A stretch of DNA of 64,000 nt, taken from positions 2,038,370 through 2,102,369 of the forward strand of contig NZ_CP043875.1 of the NCBI RefSeq assembly GCF_032878975.1, given 5' to 3'. Origin of the DNA: Methanoplanus sp. FWC-SCC4 (lineage in GTDB: Archaea; Halobacteriota; Methanomicrobia; Methanomicrobiales; Methanomicrobiaceae). A program made the position numbers and the translations under genes. Under the pieces are notes generated by a model. The model saw only the letters and a program-made list of their open reading frames with translations. It did no database searches and was not told where the DNA came from. Positions 8,081 through 17,244 of the stretch are shown piece after piece (position 1 is the stretch's first letter; each line of letters opens with the position of its first letter).

Positions 8081-11000
8081 ATGGCACATGATGATATAAT
8101 CGAGGGAAAACCTTTCCAGATGCCCGATGAACTAACGGTGGTTGCAGTCGGGGGATGCGGCAAAAAACTCATAAATCATCTTTATACTCATGAATGGTTT
8201 TTGAGACACTATCTCTCAGACGGAAAAAAGCTCAGCCTTTACACAATCGATACCGACACAAACCAGAGAAAAGACGATATTGAAAGGGTAAAAAAGGTTG
8301 AAAAAAGCATAGGCGACATCCAGAAAACAAACAGCCAGATGGGAGGGAGTGTCAAATGCTATCATTACCACCTTCCTGACCTTGCAAATGTTGAAAGGGT
8401 ATCGTCACTCACATCAAAGGACATTATTGCACAGATCAAAAACAGGCGTGAAAAGCCGCTTGTTAATGTCTGGTGGATGAATGATCCGGATTTCGGGTTC
8501 GACTACCAGATGCTCAAACAGGTGGACAAAAATATTGTAGATGACTTCGGAGGCGGTGTCCACAGAAGGCGTGCGATTTCAAAAGCGGTTTTCTACAAGG
8601 CTATAACACAGGGAGGAGAACAGTTCCCGTCATTTCAGGGGCACGGGCCGGTTGCGATAATTGTCGGTCTCGGGGGCGGAACAGGCTCGGGAATGTTCAT
8701 AGATCTTGCAAGATACATCAAGGAAAAACGCGGTCAGGAGGCTAAAATTACCCTCTTCTGTGTTCTTCCTTCGGTGAGCGAGGGGGAGAAGGAGCAGCTC
8801 AATGCCGCAATCTCACTATCAGAGATTGAATATCTCAATATGAAGGAAGACAAACTCTTCAACTACATAATCCTCTCATCACTGAGCCCTACAGGATATG
8901 TTGACGGAGGTGACAGAAAACAGGAGGTTGTTGAGTTTGACTCCGCATTCCCTTATCTTTTCATAAACTCATTTTATCTCCCGACAGCAGACATCTCCGC
9001 AATCATTGATGCCAAAAAAGACTATTCCGGATTTATATTCGCAAACTCGCATGTCATCGAATACCCGGTTGAAAACCTGCAGTCACTTAAGAAAGGATTT
9101 GAGGATGCAATTGATGAGTTCGGAGAAATTGCAGTCAACAGATCAAAGACACTAAAGGAGATCTCAGACTTTTTTGCAACATATAAAAATCTCTACCCGG
9201 ATGAATTTTCAAAAACCGACAATGAAATCACCCACGATGATGTCAACTTTTACAGAAAGGAGATTGAAAGAATCAAAAAAATATGGGAGAATGAGATTAC
9301 TGATCTCCTCAATTTCCAGTCACGCCATATAATAGAATCTGCAATCACCAACAACATGCCGGAGGAATTAAAGGACATCTCGTCTGTGAGGGATTTTGAC
9401 AAGCTTTCAGAATATGTCAGAAGGCTGAGAAGATCACTTGAAAACGAAAGCAGACCACACGAAAATGCAAAGGATCAGGAACTCTACGAGGTTATAAAGA
9501 AAAATCTGCATCTTCTTGAGATTATGGCAGATCTGCAGAAGATGACACTTCCGGTCAGTGAAAAATCCGCCAGAATCGCACTTGTAAACCTTATAAGAGG
9601 TGAGGAAAACTTTGGAAAAATTTCAGGGGATCTTTCAGCAAGGGAGTCTTCACTGAAATCCGGGATAAGTGAGACTGATGTTAAGGTCAGTTCAAAACGC
9701 TCTGAGCTTGATGAATACTTAAAAGAGCAGGAAAAAATGCTCGAACATGTCAGATCAGAGATGACCGGACTTACAAAACCGGTGGATGATTATGTCGCAC
9801 TCGGCCGGGGAGGCGGGGAACAGGCCGATATTGAAAATCTTGAAAAGGAATATCTGGATAAATTTGCAGGTTTTCTCTTTGAACTAAAGGGTAAACTGAA
9901 TCTGCCAGAAAAGAAGAAGAAGTCAAAACCTATAAAACGTGAAAACTGGCTTTTGGATCTTCCTCTTGGAGACCTCCAGGGAGATGTTGAAAGACTTGAG
10001 AGGATTACAAAAACCGATCTCTCATACTTAAATGACCTTGCGGAATCGGTGGCTCTTTACTATTTCAACGAATATATGATGAGAGTTTCTAAAAAACAGG
10101 GCGTTTTAGACAGTCTGCTTGGAAAAAAGCTGAACCAGGAGATGTTCAGGAGTGAAAAAGCGACAAAAGAGGAACGCATCAGAAAGATTGCAACACTCCA
10201 CCCGGGAAAAATATCAATCCGTGATCCTTTTGACGTTTTTATCCAGGATAAATTCCTGACCCGCGAATTTGATTCAAAACTGGGATCAATCCGTGAGGCT
10301 GCAGTCTCACCACTTGTATCAGAGTTTAATCTTGCTTCGGATGAGAGGGATAAAATTATTCATGTCTTTTCAGGCAACAACATAGGGCAAATAATCTCGG
10401 CAATAAGAGATGAGCTTACAGCCATACTAAACGAAAGGTACGGATTTGTTGCAAAGATATCAAATGCAAACAATGAGATTGACAGCCTCATTCGTTCCCA
10501 GAAAACTATGAAGCAGGAAGTTGAATTCCTCGAAAAAATAGATTCACTGATTGTCTCAACATTTGAATTCAGAAAGAAATTTAACAGCGGCATTCTGGCA
10601 TATGAATCAGACCTGAGAGCCATTGATGAGAGAAGAAAAAGAGGCGATACGACAATAGAAGGGATGTACCGGACCTGGTTTGGAGAGATAAATCCAAACG
10701 TGCTCTCTCTTTTAAATGATGACTCGGATCTCTCAGTCCTTGACTACGATCCCGAAGGGAGATCAGAGATTGAAAAACTCTACAATATCGTAAGCTGGAA
10801 ATACAAAGAACTAATTGACGCTCACAAACTCGGCATCAACAACATTTCAATAGGATATGGGACAGGAGGAACAGAGAGATGGAGTTTTGAGAAATCAGCC
10901 CTTGTTGCATCTTCCCCTTCAAGATGGCTGTCCCAGCTCATTGACAACAAATCCGGAGATTTCAGGCGCTATCTGGTAAAGGCACTCGATTTAAAGGGTG

Positions 11001-11335
11001 TTGACAGTGCAAAGATAAACTCACACAACTACACAAAACCCTGGGAGATTTCACTTACATTCTTCGCAGCCGCAAGTTTCCTTGACAATGTATCACCTCT
11101 GACAACGGGCGGGGGATACTGGGAAAAATACCAGAGATCAAAGAACAACATACTTCATCATTCGCTGTATCTTCAGGATGGAAAATACATCGTCCGGGAT
11201 CACACCCTCCTTCTTGCAGACGCTGCCGAGATTGCTGACCTTGAATCAGGCGATAAAAACCACAGGGCAGAGATGAAGGAAAGGGTGACAGGGCTCTATC
11301 AGATAAAGGATATAAAAGAGGCCGCCGGGGAATGA
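8081..11335 (+). CDS. Large tubulin/FtsZ-superfamily protein (Tubulin_2-like)
   Basis: A 1084-residue cytoplasmic protein. Residues 20-30 (TVVAVGGCGKKL) look like the first nucleotide-binding loop of FtsZ/tubulin, and residues 197-204 (LGGGTGSG) match the tubulin signature G-G-G-T-G-[ST]-G that contacts GTP phosphates. After this come alternating strands and helices (ITLFCVLPSVSEGEKEQLNA) as in the GTPase domain to about residue 330. The remaining 700 residues are mostly helical with charged coiled-coil-like stretches and end in another globular part; FtsZ is normally only 350-400 residues. The size and the neighbours match the tubulin-like family Pfam calls Tubulin_2 and the FtsZ-like families linked by Makarova and Koonin (2010, from memory) to membrane remodelling. 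The stop overlaps the next start by four bases. Confidence 0.85.
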   Translation: MAHDDIIEGKPFQMPDELTVVAVGGCGKKLINHLYTHEWFLRHYLSDGKKLSLYTIDTDTNQRKDDIERVKKVEKSIGDIQKTNSQMGGSVKCYHYHLPDLANVERVSSLTSKDIIAQIKNRREKPLVNVWWMNDPDFGFDYQMLKQVDKNIVDDFGGGVHRRRAISKAVFYKAITQGGEQFPSFQGHGPVAIIVGLGGGTGSGMFIDLARYIKEKRGQEAKITLFCVLPSVSEGEKEQLNAAISLSEIEYLNMKEDKLFNYIILSSLSPTGYVDGGDRKQEVVEFDSAFPYLFINSFYLPTADISAIIDAKKDYSGFIFANSHVIEYPVENLQSLKKGFEDAIDEFGEIAVNRSKTLKEISDFFATYKNLYPDEFSKTDNEITHDDVNFYRKEIERIKKIWENEITDLLNFQSRHIIESAITNNMPEELKDISSVRDFDKLSEYVRRLRRSLENESRPHENAKDQELYEVIKKNLHLLEIMADLQKMTLPVSEKSARIALVNLIRGEENFGKISGDLSARESSLKSGISETDVKVSSKRSELDEYLKEQEKMLEHVRSEMTGLTKPVDDYVALGRGGGEQADIENLEKEYLDKFAGFLFELKGKLNLPEKKKKSKPIKRENWLLDLPLGDLQGDVERLERITKTDLSYLNDLAESVALYYFNEYMMRVSKKQGVLDSLLGKKLNQEMFRSEKATKEERIRKIATLHPGKISIRDPFDVFIQDKFLTREFDSKLGSIREAAVSPLVSEFNLASDERDKIIHVFSGNNIGQIISAIRDELTAILNERYGFVAKISNANNEIDSLIRSQKTMKQEVEFLEKIDSLIVSTFEFRKKFNSGILAYESDLRAIDERRKRGDTTIEGMYRTWFGEINPNVLSLLNDDSDLSVLDYDPEGRSEIEKLYNIVSWKYKELIDAHKLGINNISIGYGTGGTERWSFEKSALVASSPSRWLSQLIDNKSGDFRRYLVKALDLKGVDSAKINSHNYTKPWEISLTFFAAASFLDNVSPLTTGGGYWEKYQRSKNNILHHSLYLQDGKYIVRDHTLLLADAAEIADLESGDKNHRAEMKERVTGLYQIKDIKEAAGE

Positions 11336-12897
11336 TAATAAACAACAAAAAAAGAAAATTCTACCTTCTTTTGGCGTTGCCCCTGGGTCTTTTTGTAGCT
11401 TATATTTTCATGACAATTGCACCTGTCTTCAAGCAGCATCCGGCACCTGTGGAGCTTACTGTTGTACTTGAATACTTGTGCGGCCTTTTTTTCGCAATCG
11501 CGGCAGGGATGCTTTTTAACGAGGATTCAAGGGTCAACGGGGTGCTTTATGCAGTTATTTTCGCGGCAATTCCGGTTTTTTACGTCATCCTGACACCGGG
11601 TGCAAACACAGGCCTTTTGATTGTGACCTTCGCCGCAGGTGTTGTCTCCGGCGCCGTATTTGTCATAAATTCGGTTTTCACAAACCGTTATGACAATCTT
11701 GCAAAATTCGCAAAAGTAATTTTTACACTTTTTTTTGCAATCATCATCTCCTTTCTTGCATATGAACTGTACATATCATCATATTCACCGGAATCAACCG
11801 TATCTGGCGCAATTGCCCTGCAGAACGTATTCTTCTTTGGAACAGGCATTGTGATGTCAGCGATCCTCTGGTGGCTCTCTATTAAGGTAACGGTGGGTGT
11901 CAGGGCATCAGATATATTCATCTTCGGCCCGAGGTCTTCTGGGAAGACGTACTTTGTCCTCGGACTCTGGGACTACATATCCGAAAACTTTGAAAAGGGC
12001 CATTCAAACGAGGGTGTTATCTTAACCGGTGATCCAAATGACCCGGGCGAAGAGCTTCGCATCTCAAACCTTTACGCAAACGTCCTTGACGGAAAGATAC
12101 TCTCAAGGACATTTCGCTACCAGATGGTCATGTATCAGCTTACAGGAAAAAAGTACGGCATAATCCCGGTAAAATGGACTGTTGTGGACTATGCAGGCGA
12201 ATATTATGACGAACTAAACGAGATCAATTTCAAACGGGCAATTGATGTCATTACAGAGAGAATGGATATGCCCTATAATGAGGTTCGCAAAAATGTCGGA
12301 ACAATCGATTTTGTGAAGTTCATCAAACTCTATCATGCAGACAAACTCTCAGACCCCGAATTTACAAAAAGTGTAATCCTTGCAACAATGTACGGCAACT
12401 TCCTGAGAGCCGGAAAAGTGATTTTCTTAATTGACGGGGAGAAGATAACTGACGACAAGAGGGGCCATGCACAGCTTGCAAGAGAATTCGGCGGGTATAT
12501 GAAGACACTCATCGATCTTGAGGGGAAAAACTATTCCCGGTTTTTCAGCGCAAACAAGAAGTACGCACTTGTCGTTACAAAGACAGACCTGTTGTTTTGG
12601 AAAAACGAGGAGATAAAAAATTTCATCCTCTCACTCAACGGACACAAGCTCTCAGACATTCCTGAAAAAGCGAAAGAAGCACTAAGTATCGAAAAAAAGC
12701 TCTTTGAAATTCTAAGCTCCAATAAGGTCTTTAAAAACCTTGTAAACATGATGAACGATATTAACATGTATTTCATTGCAGTATCCGTGGATGCAACGGC
12801 AGAGCCTTTCCCGACAGAAGACGGATTTGAAGAGGAGATTGCACCAAGCGGCATTACACCGTGGAGATTTACTGAGATATTCAGATTCGGACTCTGA
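11332..12897 (+). CDS. Membrane-anchored P-loop GTPase of the tubulin-like cluster
   Basis: A 521-residue protein. Residues 1-185 contain about six hydrophobic helices; the cytoplasmic remainder is a GTPase domain. The Walker A/G1 loop GPRSSGKT is at residues 199-206, directly after the last helix. A G3-like WTVVDYAGEYYDE follows at about 283-295, and a G4-like VVTKTDLLFW (T-K-x-D) at about 417-424. The family is not one I can name; relatives are described as the distinct GTPase accompanying prokaryotic tubulin-like proteins. It is translationally coupled to the tubulin-like gene (four-base overlap), suggesting a complex that ties the filament-forming protein to the membrane. A long helical insert separates G3 and G4. 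Confidence 0.8.
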   Translation: MIINNKKRKFYLLLALPLGLFVAYIFMTIAPVFKQHPAPVELTVVLEYLCGLFFAIAAGMLFNEDSRVNGVLYAVIFAAIPVFYVILTPGANTGLLIVTFAAGVVSGAVFVINSVFTNRYDNLAKFAKVIFTLFFAIIISFLAYELYISSYSPESTVSGAIALQNVFFFGTGIVMSAILWWLSIKVTVGVRASDIFIFGPRSSGKTYFVLGLWDYISENFEKGHSNEGVILTGDPNDPGEELRISNLYANVLDGKILSRTFRYQMVMYQLTGKKYGIIPVKWTVVDYAGEYYDELNEINFKRAIDVITERMDMPYNEVRKNVGTIDFVKFIKLYHADKLSDPEFTKSVILATMYGNFLRAGKVIFLIDGEKITDDKRGHAQLAREFGGYMKTLIDLEGKNYSRFFSANKKYALVVTKTDLLFWKNEEIKNFILSLNGHKLSDIPEKAKEALSIEKKLFEILSSNKVFKNLVNMMNDINMYFIAVSVDATAEPFPTEDGFEEEIAPSGITPWRFTEIFRFGL

Positions 12898-12920
12898 AAA
12901 TTAGAGGGGGGGGTAAAATT

Positions 12921-14366
12921 ATGGATGATTCATATGGGATCTTCACAACCGACGGGCAGATTGTGGCAGGCGATCTTTACGATGATTCGGTCGTCCGTCT
13001 GGCAGAAAAGCTTGACGAGAGCATGGCATCCCTTTACATCAGCACCAAAAACGGACAGTTCCTGCTCGGAGCGGCTGTCAATGTTCAGAAAAAGGGAAGA
13101 CGTCCTGATACTTTCATATATCTTGAAAAACTTTTGTGGTATTCTAAAATACCGCCCAGAATAGATCTTGCCTACATTCACGACTTTTACAGAAGAATTG
13201 AGACGCATCTTCTTGAAATAGATTATAAAATCAGGGATCTGGCATCGGATGCCCGTTTTTTTGGTGAAAGACAAAAACAAACAATTACCAGACTCTCATC
13301 AGCTGATGTCTCACAATACTGCACGGGGAGAATACTGCTCTCAAAGCCGGTCGTCTGCATCTCGGCTGATCTTTTAAAGTCAGTCGATTTCGTGTTATCT
13401 GTTACTGAAAAGATAGCTCCTTATCTGCATACCGGATTTACAATTGTAGTCTCAAAAAGGACATTCAAAGATGCTGACCTTCTTGTGACTGAGAGTTACC
13501 CCGACGGCTATAACATCGAACTTGATTCGGAAACAGTCACTGACCCCTTTGAATACTATTACAAAAGTGCAGGTCTGCTTTCACAAAGGCAGGATGTCAC
13601 GGCAACTCTTTCAGGGGCAAAAACACGTGAAAGACTCACACTTGGTCTCATAAGTGATCTGAAATCTTATGAAAGGCAGAAAGGAGACAAAGCGGGCGAT
13701 ACGGATTCCTTTATAAAATCTGAAAATATTGGTGTTTTTGCCGATTTTGCATATGAGAGGGAGAGCAGTCCAAAAACCCGGAGTATTAACGGCTCAAAAA
13801 GACCTTCTGAAGAGGAATACACAAAATGGGAGGTTACAGGTCCTGAAAGGGACAGGCTCAAAAAAGACTACGAAGAGCATATGGAGAAAAAAAGAAGGGG
13901 GAGACTGAAAATAATTGTGCTTGTTCTCTTTGCGGTTGTTTTTTTCGCAGTTGCATCCATCCTTTTTGTTATCCCTAAAATGCAGATCAATGAAAGCACA
14001 ATCATACAGACCCAGACAGAGACCCCTTATGAAACACTTGTCCCGACACCCCCTTCGAAAACGGCTGTAATTGAGAGGCTCAATGCCACTTTTGGAAACA
14101 CTCCGTCAGGTCTGTCTGGTGCGAGCGGCATTTACAGGATAACAGTCAGAGAGCCCGAAATTGTCCATATAAACCTCTCTGAGAACTATACGCCGGATTA
14201 TTCATACTATCTGATGAAGTTCAACGAAACCGGATATACCTGGGACTATGTGAGCGGAACATCGGAGTACTCGGAAAAAGGGGCGGATGTTGATATTTTA
14301 ACTTCCGGCATATACAGGATATTCGCCGGAAAACAGCCTGCTGAAAACATGTCCTGGGATATATGA
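12921..14366 (+). CDS. Single-pass membrane protein of the tubulin-like cluster
   Basis: A 481-residue protein of unknown family. Residues 1-325 are hydrophilic and probably cytoplasmic, with a mixed alpha/beta N-terminal domain (YGIFTTDGQIVAGDLYDDSV) and a charged, low-complexity linker; a stop-transfer stretch KKRRGRLK precedes one membrane helix at about residues 330-351 (IIVLVLFAVVFFAVASILFV). Residues 355-481 are extracellular, with a Thr/Pro-rich linker and a small beta domain carrying several N-x-S/T sites. The start is fixed by a strong ribosome-binding site (GAGGGGGGGG at about 12904-12913). Position 23 bases after the GTPase gene supports a shared function. Proteins of similar placement have been called GTPase-associated, but I cannot show homology. 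Confidence 0.65.
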   Translation: MDDSYGIFTTDGQIVAGDLYDDSVVRLAEKLDESMASLYISTKNGQFLLGAAVNVQKKGRRPDTFIYLEKLLWYSKIPPRIDLAYIHDFYRRIETHLLEIDYKIRDLASDARFFGERQKQTITRLSSADVSQYCTGRILLSKPVVCISADLLKSVDFVLSVTEKIAPYLHTGFTIVVSKRTFKDADLLVTESYPDGYNIELDSETVTDPFEYYYKSAGLLSQRQDVTATLSGAKTRERLTLGLISDLKSYERQKGDKAGDTDSFIKSENIGVFADFAYERESSPKTRSINGSKRPSEEEYTKWEVTGPERDRLKKDYEEHMEKKRRGRLKIIVLVLFAVVFFAVASILFVIPKMQINESTIIQTQTETPYETLVPTPPSKTAVIERLNATFGNTPSGLSGASGIYRITVREPEIVHINLSENYTPDYSYYLMKFNETGYTWDYVSGTSEYSEKGADVDILTSGIYRIFAGKQPAENMSWDI

Positions 14367-14414
14367 ATACAAGCGTCCTGAAGGTATTAAAGACGGATAT
14401 TAAGTGATCTGAAA

Positions 14415-15947
14415 ATGCCACCCCCTGATTTTTTTAACCGGTTCTTTTTTTTATCCCTGATATGCATTTTTTTAATCCTTGCAGCCATTGCCTCCCCCGC
14501 CTCTGCCGAAGTAAAGAAAGGTACGCTTGTAATAAGTTCTGAACCAAAAGGCGCTCTTATTTATCTTAATGATGAAGATACGGGCCTGTACACAAACACA
14601 GTTATCGAGGATGTGTACCCGGGGATTCACTTTGTAAGGCTTGAGATGCCCGGATACAGAACATGGGAGAAGATATTTGAGGTTAAGGAAGGACAGATTA
14701 CAAAGGTCGGAACAGAGCTCGAGGCTGTAACGGGGGGTGCATATTCGATTACCACAAGGCCGGAGGGGGCACGGATTTTTGTGGACGGAGAATTTCAGGG
14801 GATTTCAAACACTGTTTTATACGGCCTTTTGACAGGTGAGCATGAGATTCTCCTGACACTTGAAAACTATTCAGATTTTAAAAAGACGGTTTTAATAAGA
14901 GAGGATTTGCCCGGCTCCCTGACACATGTATTTGAAAGCCTGCCGGTTAAAGGGAGAATCATATTTACCTCAGCCCCTTTGGGCGCTGATATTTTCCTAA
15001 ACGAAAACTTAACAGGCATTACCCCCTTCACCCTTGACGAGACGGAGCCGGGAATCTATGATGTCCGGATAAAGATGCCGGGATATGAAACATGGGAGAA
15101 GACTCTCAGTGTTGAGGCGGGAAGGATTACTGAGATCACGGCAGAGCTGGTTCCTGCAAAAGCGGAGATATTAATAGAGACAGTCCCTGATGGTGCATCC
15201 GTTGTGATCGACGGCGTGCTGAAGGGGGATACTCCGTTAACAGTTTCCACAGAGCAGGGGGAGCACGGGATCATAATTTACAGATTCGGTTATGAAAATA
15301 TCTCTGAAACATTCAGAACCGGTTATCAGGGAATAAAACTCTCATACACCCTTGTATCGAAAGCTCCGGTGGCAATCTCCGATGCCGAATCGGTCATTGA
15401 GAGAAACCTGATATACAGCCCAAAGGAAGCACAGATTCTACTTGAAAAGGCCAGAACAAGTTATACCAAAGGCGACTCTGAGGGTGCGATTCTTCTCGCT
15501 GAAAGGGCTATAAAAAAAGCTCAGGATGTGGACTCAGACGGCATTTATAATAGTGAGGACATTCTCCCGTCTGTAAACAACCTGCCGGTTTACATATCAC
15601 CGTTCATGATCATCACTTTTTTTTGTTATCTCCTCTATAATGATTTTAAAAATCATACAGTAGTGCCGAAATTAAGGATTGAAATGCCGGATATTGTAAA
15701 GTCATCCGATAATCTGGCAAAAGCTCTTGTCGGGATAGAGATTGAAGGCAGATACCGCGGTCTTGTATGCACAGTCTACATCGACGGTGCTGTTCTGGAT
15801 CATATTGCCGAAACCGGAACATTTGAGATAAACATCTCAGGCTATTCGTATGGTGTCCACAGGCTGAATGCCCATCTTCAGGTTATAAAGGAGAGATACG
15901 GAAAGGCAGAGGTGACAGCCACAAGGCAGTTTTCAGTTGAGGGATAA
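14415..15947 (+). CDS. PEGA-repeat surface protein, membrane anchored
   Basis: A 510-residue protein with a cleavable signal (FLILAAIASPASAE), then four PEGA-type beta repeats, each with a core such as SSEPKGALIYLNDEDTG, TTRPEGARIFVDGEFQG, SAPLGADIFLNENLTG and TVPDGASVVIDGVLKG, spanning about residues 35-320. Next is a helical segment (ERNLIYSPKEAQILLEKART), a D-S-D-G-I-Y-N-S-E-D loop reminiscent of calcium-binding dockerin or thrombospondin-3 loops, a membrane helix (YISPFMIITFFCYLLYNDF) and a C-terminal beta domain of about 110 residues. PEGA repeats are found in prokaryotic surface proteins. It follows the previous gene by 48 bases and is probably the last member of the cluster. Confidence 0.8.
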   Translation: MPPPDFFNRFFFLSLICIFLILAAIASPASAEVKKGTLVISSEPKGALIYLNDEDTGLYTNTVIEDVYPGIHFVRLEMPGYRTWEKIFEVKEGQITKVGTELEAVTGGAYSITTRPEGARIFVDGEFQGISNTVLYGLLTGEHEILLTLENYSDFKKTVLIREDLPGSLTHVFESLPVKGRIIFTSAPLGADIFLNENLTGITPFTLDETEPGIYDVRIKMPGYETWEKTLSVEAGRITEITAELVPAKAEILIETVPDGASVVIDGVLKGDTPLTVSTEQGEHGIIIYRFGYENISETFRTGYQGIKLSYTLVSKAPVAISDAESVIERNLIYSPKEAQILLEKARTSYTKGDSEGAILLAERAIKKAQDVDSDGIYNSEDILPSVNNLPVYISPFMIITFFCYLLYNDFKNHTVVPKLRIEMPDIVKSSDNLAKALVGIEIEGRYRGLVCTVYIDGAVLDHIAETGTFEINISGYSYGVHRLNAHLQVIKERYGKAEVTATRQFSVEG

Positions 15948-15949
15948 AA

Positions 15950-17200
15950 TCAGGATATCGTCAGGATGTACAACAGGTATATCACAACCTGCCCTCCGGT
16001 AATCAGAACGCCGGCCTTTGCAAACCGAAGAAATCCAATGCATATACCTTTTTTTTCAGCATTCTGAACGATTATGATGTTGCTTGCGGCACCAAAGAGC
16101 AGAAGATTTCCGGCAAGTGTGCTTCCTGCGGCAAGCGACATTAAGACATTCGGTCCTGCACCCGAAGAGAGCACAAGCGGCATAAAGAGAGCCACGAACG
16201 GAACATTTGAGATAAACTGGCTTACGATAAGTCCCATTAGCATCGTCAGGGCAGGAGTGAAGGAAAAGCAGCCTGAACCCTCAAAAAACGCCTGGAAGAA
16301 TCCGGTGTTCCATACACTCTGCATGAGGACAAACATTGCGGCGAAGAAGAGAAGGGTATGCCAGTCGGCCTCCCTTAATATCTCCATTCTTTTTTTGGAG
16401 AACAAAAGAAGAGGCAGTGCCGATATTATGGCGATTGAAAAGAGGGGAATATGGATACCGTATCCTGACAAAACAGCAGATGAAAGGATCAGCCCTGCAA
16501 GAATTAAGAGAGATAAAAATGAGGGATCAAAGAACCAAAATCCGGATGGCTCCCTTTTCTCATCTGTGCAAAAATCGTCTTTAAAATGCTCCCTGTATAG
16601 AAATCTAAGACAGAGATATACGAAAATAAGGGAGAGGAGTGTGGGCAGTCCGAGGTAATATAAAAAGGCAAAGAACGGGTTTTCAATGCCGGACATCGTT
16701 GCAATCAGAAGATTCTGCGGGTTTCCTACCGGACTTGCCACGCTGCCCGTTGTAACCGAAAAAGCAAGTGCCAGAAGAAGCATTTCAGGAGGCAGTCTGA
16801 ATTTTTTCGAGAGGGTTACTGCAAGGGGGGCTGCGATTATTGCAACAGTGTCGTTCATTAAAACCGCCGAGAGCAAACCTGTTAAAAAAATGAATGAGAG
16901 GAGAAATACGTCCTGATTTTTTGCTTTTGAAAATATTCTGTTTGATAGTGATTCGAGAACACCGCTTTTGAAGAGTCCTGCCCCTATAATAAAAACGCCG
17001 GACAAAAAGAGCATGACATCAGGACTGACTGCCATTAATGCATCTTTTGGGGTTATACTGCCGGTCAGAAGAACAAAAGCCGCTCCTCCGCACATTATCT
17101 GCCAGATGCTGATTTTAAACCTGAGAATATTCCTAATCGCAATTAAAAGAAGAACTGACGCGAGAGTTGCCAGGGGTATTAACGGATACTGCGTAAGCAA
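15950..17200 (-). CDS. ArsB/NhaD-type ion permease
   Basis: A 416-residue membrane protein with about eleven to twelve helices of the ion transporter superfamily that includes ArsB, NhaD and CitT. Visible features include MLFLSGVFIIGAGLFKSGVL, the conserved NDTVAIIAAPLAV in the first half and its inverted counterpart SNVPFVALFMPLVL in the second, where each N-D/N-V loop re-enters the membrane. Substrate may be arsenite, Na+ or a dicarboxylate; no arsenic-resistance gene (arsR, arsC, arsA) is adjacent, so I do not assign ArsB. The gene is antiparallel to and ends just two bases from the PEGA gene. Confidence 0.85.
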   Translation of the reverse strand: MLTQYPLIPLATLASVLLLIAIRNILRFKISIWQIMCGGAAFVLLTGSITPKDALMAVSPDVMLFLSGVFIIGAGLFKSGVLESLSNRIFSKAKNQDVFLLSFIFLTGLLSAVLMNDTVAIIAAPLAVTLSKKFRLPPEMLLLALAFSVTTGSVASPVGNPQNLLIATMSGIENPFFAFLYYLGLPTLLSLIFVYLCLRFLYREHFKDDFCTDEKREPSGFWFFDPSFLSLLILAGLILSSAVLSGYGIHIPLFSIAIISALPLLLFSKKRMEILREADWHTLLFFAAMFVLMQSVWNTGFFQAFFEGSGCFSFTPALTMLMGLIVSQFISNVPFVALFMPLVLSSGAGPNVLMSLAAGSTLAGNLLLFGAASNIIIVQNAEKKGICIGFLRFAKAGVLITGGQVVIYLLYILTIS

Positions 17201-17244
17201 TGTTTAAGCATCCGGGGATATAAAGGTAGTTTAGGGGGAATGTA

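Noticed and set aside
15950-17200. Arsenite pump assignment (ArsB)
   Set aside because: Fold fits the superfamily, but no ars genes are adjacent and the substrate cannot be read, so only the broad permease call is kept.
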